A stretch of DNA of 64,000 nt from Panorpa germanica (Eukaryota; Arthropoda; Insecta; Mecoptera; Panorpidae). Position numbers and translations under genes: made by a program. The DNA lies in NCBI GenBank assembly GCA_963678705.1, contig OY783212.1, positions 16,430,001 through 16,494,000 of the forward strand, written 5' to 3'. Below, piece after piece: positions 58,846-64,000 of the stretch (the first letter of the stretch is position 1; every line of letters begins with the position of its first letter). The notes beneath the pieces were generated by a model. The model did not search any database. It was not told where the DNA came from and saw only the letters and a list, made by a program, of their open reading frames with translations.

Positions 58846-60630
58846 TAATCTTATTATGCAGCAGTATAGATCACATATATGATGCCACGATACCATAATC
58901 GGTCATAGTGACAGGAATTAGCAACGGAAATAGTCCGACGTTAAATAACTAATAAAATCTTTTAAATTGAATATTTGTACATTAAGTTCCCCGTTTATAA
59001 AGTTAAGCGCAATATTTTAATTTAATATTTATTGAATTAGCTGAACTCTCACAACAAAATCCTGATATCGCACTTACCTAAGCGCTTAACTTAATTTAGT
59101 TTCGTGTCTAACACCTAATGAATAATTCATACGAGCACTGAGCTGGGGGAAGGTAGATGGCAGAGATGGAGTGGCAGGGGTTCTCCGGATACAGAGTTCA
59201 TTTTTGATGTTGGTGAAGTAAGTTTCCTGTAACTGACGTTAGGAATATATTGCCGTCAAGTAATTTTGTGGTTGCTGTATGTCTTATACGACGTAGAACC
59301 CCTTAAGACGGTGCTACGTCTTTCTACACGTACTACGAAGGACTTAACACTAACTTCTAAATACAGGAACACGTATCACACAGCTCGTTCCAGAGTATTT
59401 GCTGGAATGGGTTCCAGTGACGTGTAAACCGATCTTTATGAAATTAGGATTTAGAACTCGGTTCTCATTTCGAAAATAATTTGTTTAACATACTCTTACA
59501 TCTTACAGCGTGAGTATATATTCTGTGATTATTATGAAATATGTTTTAATACCGCACCACGTGGTTGCGCTGTTTATTGTCTTTGTGCTTTGTGCTTTGT
59601 GGTACTGGTAATCTTTGAGGGATCTTTTGGTCCGTGCAACGTTTTATTAATATCCGAGTAAAGGCTCAGTTAAACCAGCCCGCATCAAAAACGCCTCATT
59701 CTACATTCAAATTAATTTAATAAATATTTTGATATGCCAGTTGATCCTTTAGATTTTAACAAATTATAGAGTATTAAAATTTAATTATTTGTGTTAGTAT
59801 TTGTATATTCTATATTACAAATCATGGCGGATTAGATGCTCGTCAAAGCCTTGAGTTGTAGGTTTTACGAAATTTCCTTTAATTAAATAAAGATAAACAA
59901 TTATGTTGTTAATTAATGTTCGTAATATTTTGCTCTGTAGCTCAAGGTACAATCTTGAACCTACTAGGATCTTAACCTAACATAAACAATCTCTGGATGC
60001 CTGGCAATATGATGCTATGTATTTCTGAGAATTAGAGAATCTGGATCAGTCTGGATCGAATCTGTGAAGGTCAATCGGAATCGCATCCGCAAGTGTAAAA
60101 CCCCCTTTATGGTAGCACAGGATTTTTTGTCATGAAACTATTCAATTTGATTTCACTCTTTCAAAGGAAATGTATGAGATAGAAACTACAAATAGCAAAA
60201 TAACTTCACCTGGTCTCACCACCGTACCAGTATTGAATAAAGTTGCAAATAAACTATTAAAGTGTAACAGAAATAGATATATCTTGTTTCTTTTTCTATT
60301 ATGGTCTGGTGAAATGAATGTGGATTTTTATCTCTACTAAAATAAATATTTTCTAATTTAAAAGACAAAACCACTATATCTATATTTAAATGTATGATGT
60401 TAAAAAGAGAAAGAATATTCTTATGAAAATATTCTAACAATTTTCTTTTCATAGGTGACATCTACCTGAAATCTGACTGAAAACGAATTGACTTCTTGAC
60501 TGGAACTTAACCTAGCTATGTCATTTAAGCAAAATGTTTTCTGGGCACTTGACTCTGATAGAACTAAAAGCAAAGACATATATATATATATTGTACACCC
60601 ACCGTGGTTCTAGGAAGCCCGTAAATGATT

Positions 60631-60633
<3 letters not shown>

Positions 60634-60717
<84 letters not shown>
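60634..60717. repeat. (AT)n microsatellite
   Basis: About 84 bp of uninterrupted AT dinucleotides. A shorter (TA)n run lies at about 60577-60592. Such tracts are highly mutable and form cruciforms. Confidence 0.95.
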
Positions 60718-60719
<2 letters not shown>

Positions 60720-62029
60720 AATATAATGTACAGCCTTAATTACATGTTGAATGTTACTTACTAAACCACTCGGCTTGATTCAGATGCATTATCTTGCAAT
60801 GTAGTTTCAAGCTTGCTGCAAACTTATTCTAAACTTCATTTTCTATCTCCCCTATAAAAATAGTAACGCAGTGTGTAAGATTCAACTTGGTAGCGTGCTA
60901 CAAGCTAATTCAAGCATGATATTTCTACCTGGATAAAGAAACGAGGCAATAACAAAACCCAGAGAATGGTCGACGTTAAATAAAATATAAAATTTACCAA
61001 CGATACGAATTTTCCGCAAGAATTTAAAAAATTGTGGTTAACATAAAAATATTCAATCTTAAGAGATGAAAACCTTTCTGAAATTTAATTTCCTAATAAA
61101 ATAAACTTTATTAAGTAATGAAAATAAAAGTAAGTAGGATTTCAAATATCTGTGGTAAATAAGTAAAATTCTTCAAGCGTATTAAATATTATGGTATCTT
61201 GTTTTCATAAAATAATTTCAAATATTTTTTCAAGATTCTTTACTGTTTATAATCTTCATTCATTTTCTTTATGGTAAATATTTTTCTACTTGTTTATACA
61301 TTCCTAACCGTAAGATATTTCTTTTCGTAATTCTTGTTTACGGCATTGAGGGTCTGATTACTATCTGGTTTCACTTTCCTCCAAGGATGGCGCTGAGCAA
61401 TGGAGGTTACTTAGGGCCAGTCGGGTCAAATGTTGAACTCCAGTCAAATGACGCGTAGCTCTTCATTTTTCTAACATTCTTTAAAGGGTTTTATGCTTCA
61501 ACCCTTATTATCTGGAAAACTGTTTCTTGTTTGATGGTTAATTGCAATTAGCCGTACGGAAATATGTTCTTTTATTTCCGTCTTAACTTTGAAACCGTTG
61601 GTTAAAGGGAAAGTTAATCTAAAGGAAAAATAAAGGTACTGATATCAAAGAAGCATTAGCTGTCTTAATAACCATACCTCTAAACCACCCCACCCGCAAC
61701 CCGTAACCCCGTTATTGTGGAATAGAGCACGTGCAGGGTTGAGATAATGCTTTCAGCGAATTGAATATGCTGATGTATTTAGACGTTTATGAATTTATTA
61801 TATGATTATTAGTTCACACGTAGCATGGTGGGTGTGGCAAAATGCTTCATGTGAAGGCTTTGTATGTTTTATGTCAGATATCGCAACAGCAAATACATTT
61901 AAATGTATAAAATGTAAAATGTATTTCCTTAACACTTGAATTACGCGTATTCAAACGATTGCATCGAACTACTAAAATGTGGGCTTGTGTATTAATAACA
62001 GATATAATGAAAGATACAAGAGGATTTGG

Positions 62030-62300
62030 AAGAGAGGTACCGAAATAGACACGAGAAAAAGAGACAAGGAACATAAGAATAATCGCAAGATGTAGATTGG
62101 GAAACGAAGATAAAGGTAGCAGATACTGAAAAAATAGAGAAAAAAGGATGTGCAAGGTGTGTAGAAACAGGAGGGAGAGTAACAGGAAGAGAGAAACAGT
62201 TGTGGTTTAAATTTATCTGTTTTGTTTGTATTTTTTTTTTCTTTTGAAAGGAGTGAGAATGGGTAGGTAGAATAAGGTTCACAAAATGTAATTAAGCACA
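62030..62300 (+). repeat. Purine-rich strand-asymmetric block
   Basis: The plus strand is A/G-rich over about 170 bp, followed by an AT-rich tail. Antisense frames rich in Ser, Leu and Phe (61874-62301) are compositional. Confidence 0.4.
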
Positions 62301-62609
62301 ATGATATGTAATTTAATGATATAAGGCAGAAGCATGTATGGCTACCAGCACCTCAAATATTCAATTATTTTTAAATACTCGCTATATCTTAGGAGATATA
62401 CTCGTATACATTTAAAATAGTTTTTTTCCCTTTAATTATTAATTATTAAAGGGATACAAGGTAACGTCCGCTAAGTTGCCATTTCTTTTATAAAACAGAG
62501 CTTAAAAGATATAGCATACTTAACCAAAACTTCTATACATATAACAAATAACTGACATAACCCTTAATAGTGCCACATGTTACTTCATAAAATTGGCCGA
62601 CATCTCATA

Positions 62610-62880
62610 ATTTAATATTATGCACAGTGAGTTCTGTCAACTCCAAATATCAACTGTGTTGGCCGTTATTCCTTATAACGTTATCCATGGAGTCCACGAA
62701 TATATGGTTACTGTTTCACCGACAGACGAACTTTGTACCAACTTACTTTGTTGGAATCGGACTAGGCAGTTACTCGTTGCACTACACACACTACAATGAA
62801 AGTAACTATAAATAATATATAACGGCAGCTCACTTGACCAGAATGCAATTGTAATATCTCTAGTCAGTGTTACCTACTAA
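62610..62880 (-). repeat. Family A copy A4 (inverted)
   Basis: The reverse complement of this interval matches the first half of A1 over about 260 bp. It includes the TGACCAGA/TCTRGTCA inverted pair and the CTCCATGGATAACG and GATATTTGGAG blocks. The part beyond TGCATAATATT is absent, so the intron-like region cannot be assessed. Confidence 0.75.
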
Positions 62881-62884
62881 AGAA

Positions 62885-64000
62885 ATATAATAATTAAATC
62901 ATTTCTTTACATAGATTATAAATAAAAGTGATTTTAAAACCGTCCATTGCACGTTTGTATTTGTCAGAACTATCAGATGGTTAAATGGCTAAAAAGTTTT
63001 CTGAAACAATAGACTTTTAAAGTAAAACACTTTTATAATAGAAACGACACGGTACTAAAAAACACTAAAAGTTTTCTTCTAAATTATTAAAGTAAATAAA
63101 TGAGTATACCGCAGCATACATTTTTTACGACACGACGGTTGGCCAATTCTCCGAGCCAAGCCGTCTACGTAATGTACACTGTAAATCACAGAGGTCAACA
63201 ATGGAAAGCTCTGGCAAAACGTGAAGTGGGTGGAACGGGTGTGAAAGACGTGGGGGGCGATCGGATGTGGTGAACTGTAAAAAATCAAACGGGCGTAAAC
63301 TTAAGGGTGAATGACACTGAGAATCATATTCACCGCCATTAGAGCGCCCTTAGTTGGCAACAATGTTCAGTGTAAGGGTTCGGGATATAAAACCCAGTTA
63401 ATTGAAATCGTAAGAGTAAAGTGCATTGCACGACCAAAGGTTATGGGTTACGGGTTATGGGCTATCAGGGTCACAGGTTAAGAGATTACGCTCTATATTT
63501 ACATTCAGAAACTCGATTTGTTTGAACGAACACTTTATCTAACTTTACATCTTGATTATGTGTCAAGGGTGATGTTTTCAAATGATTTGCATTTGTACAT
63601 ATGGAAAATGAGTCTTCGGCAAACTAGCCATTATAAATGCATTAAGTGCTATTTAACAAACTTAGTAGCTTTAGTAACTCGACTGCAACGTGGCGTGAGT
63701 ATTTTTTGAGCGTTGTTTTACCTATTTCTTTGATGTAAATCTCTAACGATCTAAACATATAAATTATAAATGATAATTGGCGAAGAATTAATCAAGCCTT
63801 CCACAACAAATGTAGTTGTATGTTTTTAATTCTTCTTGCTTAAAATATTCTTATATATCTTATGTGTTTAAGGATTTTTCTTGATTAAAACTTTTCCTGT
63901 TAATACTAAATTTTTGTTAAGTGATTCAAAATGAATTAGTGAATTTTTTAAATATTTAGAAAATTGTAAAATAGAATTATAAATTGTAAAATATGTATAA
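62885..64000. other. Non-coding stretch
   Basis: No gene or element is recognised. A tandem of GGTTATGGGTTACGGG-type words lies near 63439-63480. Confidence 0.4.

Larger units (their letters stand above)
58850..62605. other. Non-coding stretch with long AT microsatellite
   Basis: No exon or complete element is recognised. The (AT)n array and the purine-rich block are listed separately. A weak AG|GTAAGT on the minus strand near 59087 lacks a pyrimidine tract. Confidence 0.4.

Noticed and set aside
59070-59100. AG|GTAAGT on the minus strand near 59087
   Set aside because: No pyrimidine tract precedes it and there is no matched downstream donor, unlike the site at 20437.
62627-62815. 62-codon frame very similar to the minus-strand frame at 9839-10027
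   Set aside because: Both lie in copies of family A. The differences are mostly amino-acid changing and other copies do not keep the frame, so this is shared repeat DNA and not a conserved peptide.
1-64000. CRISPR arrays, operons, rRNA or bacterial signals
   Set aside because: No regularly spaced identical repeats, no closely packed genes and no ribosomal RNA blocks were seen. The composition and elements are those of an insect nuclear genome.

Overview
The window looks like nuclear DNA of an insect, or at least an arthropod. It is strongly AT-rich and intron- or intergenic-like. It carries a BEL/Pao LTR retrotransposon, mariner, Jockey-like and I-like LINE remnants, and hAT-, PIF/Harbinger- and TTAA-type short elements. 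I cannot name the order or species from sequence alone. I found no bacterial-style operon, no rRNA or tRNA gene, no CRISPR array, and no host protein-coding exon that I can identify with confidence. The only long intact reading frame is the retrotransposon polyprotein.

Layout: 1-23 kb is mostly unannotatable AT-rich DNA. It contains a 463-bp inverted-repeat element flanked by TTAA (2590-3052), a repeat shared with 28 kb (4255-4690), SINE-like fragments (1.2, 7.4 and 8.0 kb), a dispersed repeat called family A here (9.8 and 22.4 kb), a Harbinger-like element (18447-19112) and a striking splice-site arrangement at 20437/20438. From 23.5 to 24.75 kb there is a dead Jockey-type LINE interrupted by a younger retroposon with a 19-bp target duplication. 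A 198-bp hAT MITE with a perfect 8-bp duplication lies at 26155. A large fold-back lies at 27.4 kb, a mariner remnant at 30.8 kb and an I-like LINE 3' end at 32.5 kb. The region 34.2-34.6 kb holds a cluster of CRE-type TGACGTC sites.

The centrepiece is the complete BEL/Pao element at 36986-43566 on the minus strand. Its two 393-bp LTRs differ at one base, and it has a 5-bp target duplication, a 17-nt primer-binding site matching the tRNA-Tyr 3' end, and one intact 1691-codon Gag-Pol frame with the expected catalytic residues. It appears to be a very recent insertion and may be competent. Immediately beside it is a 1.1-kb hAT-like non-autonomous element (43624-44720). The right third holds a 116-bp near-perfect palindrome (46180), a deleted mariner (49.1-50.0 kb), a Harbinger-type MITE with TAA duplication (56401-56881), a second inverted copy of the 18-kb element (about 57993-58690), a long AT microsatellite (60.6 kb) and another family A copy (62.6 kb).

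The elements do not form a host pathway. They are independent mobile-element insertions in what may be a very long intron, a reading supported only by the candidate recursive splice site on the plus strand. The most unusual sequence-level signals are that splice site, a repeat family whose copies differ by a precise GT-AG segment, and an excess of the octamer TACGAGTA/TACTCGTA (17 exact hits), which is absent from about 26.1 to 49.1 kb.
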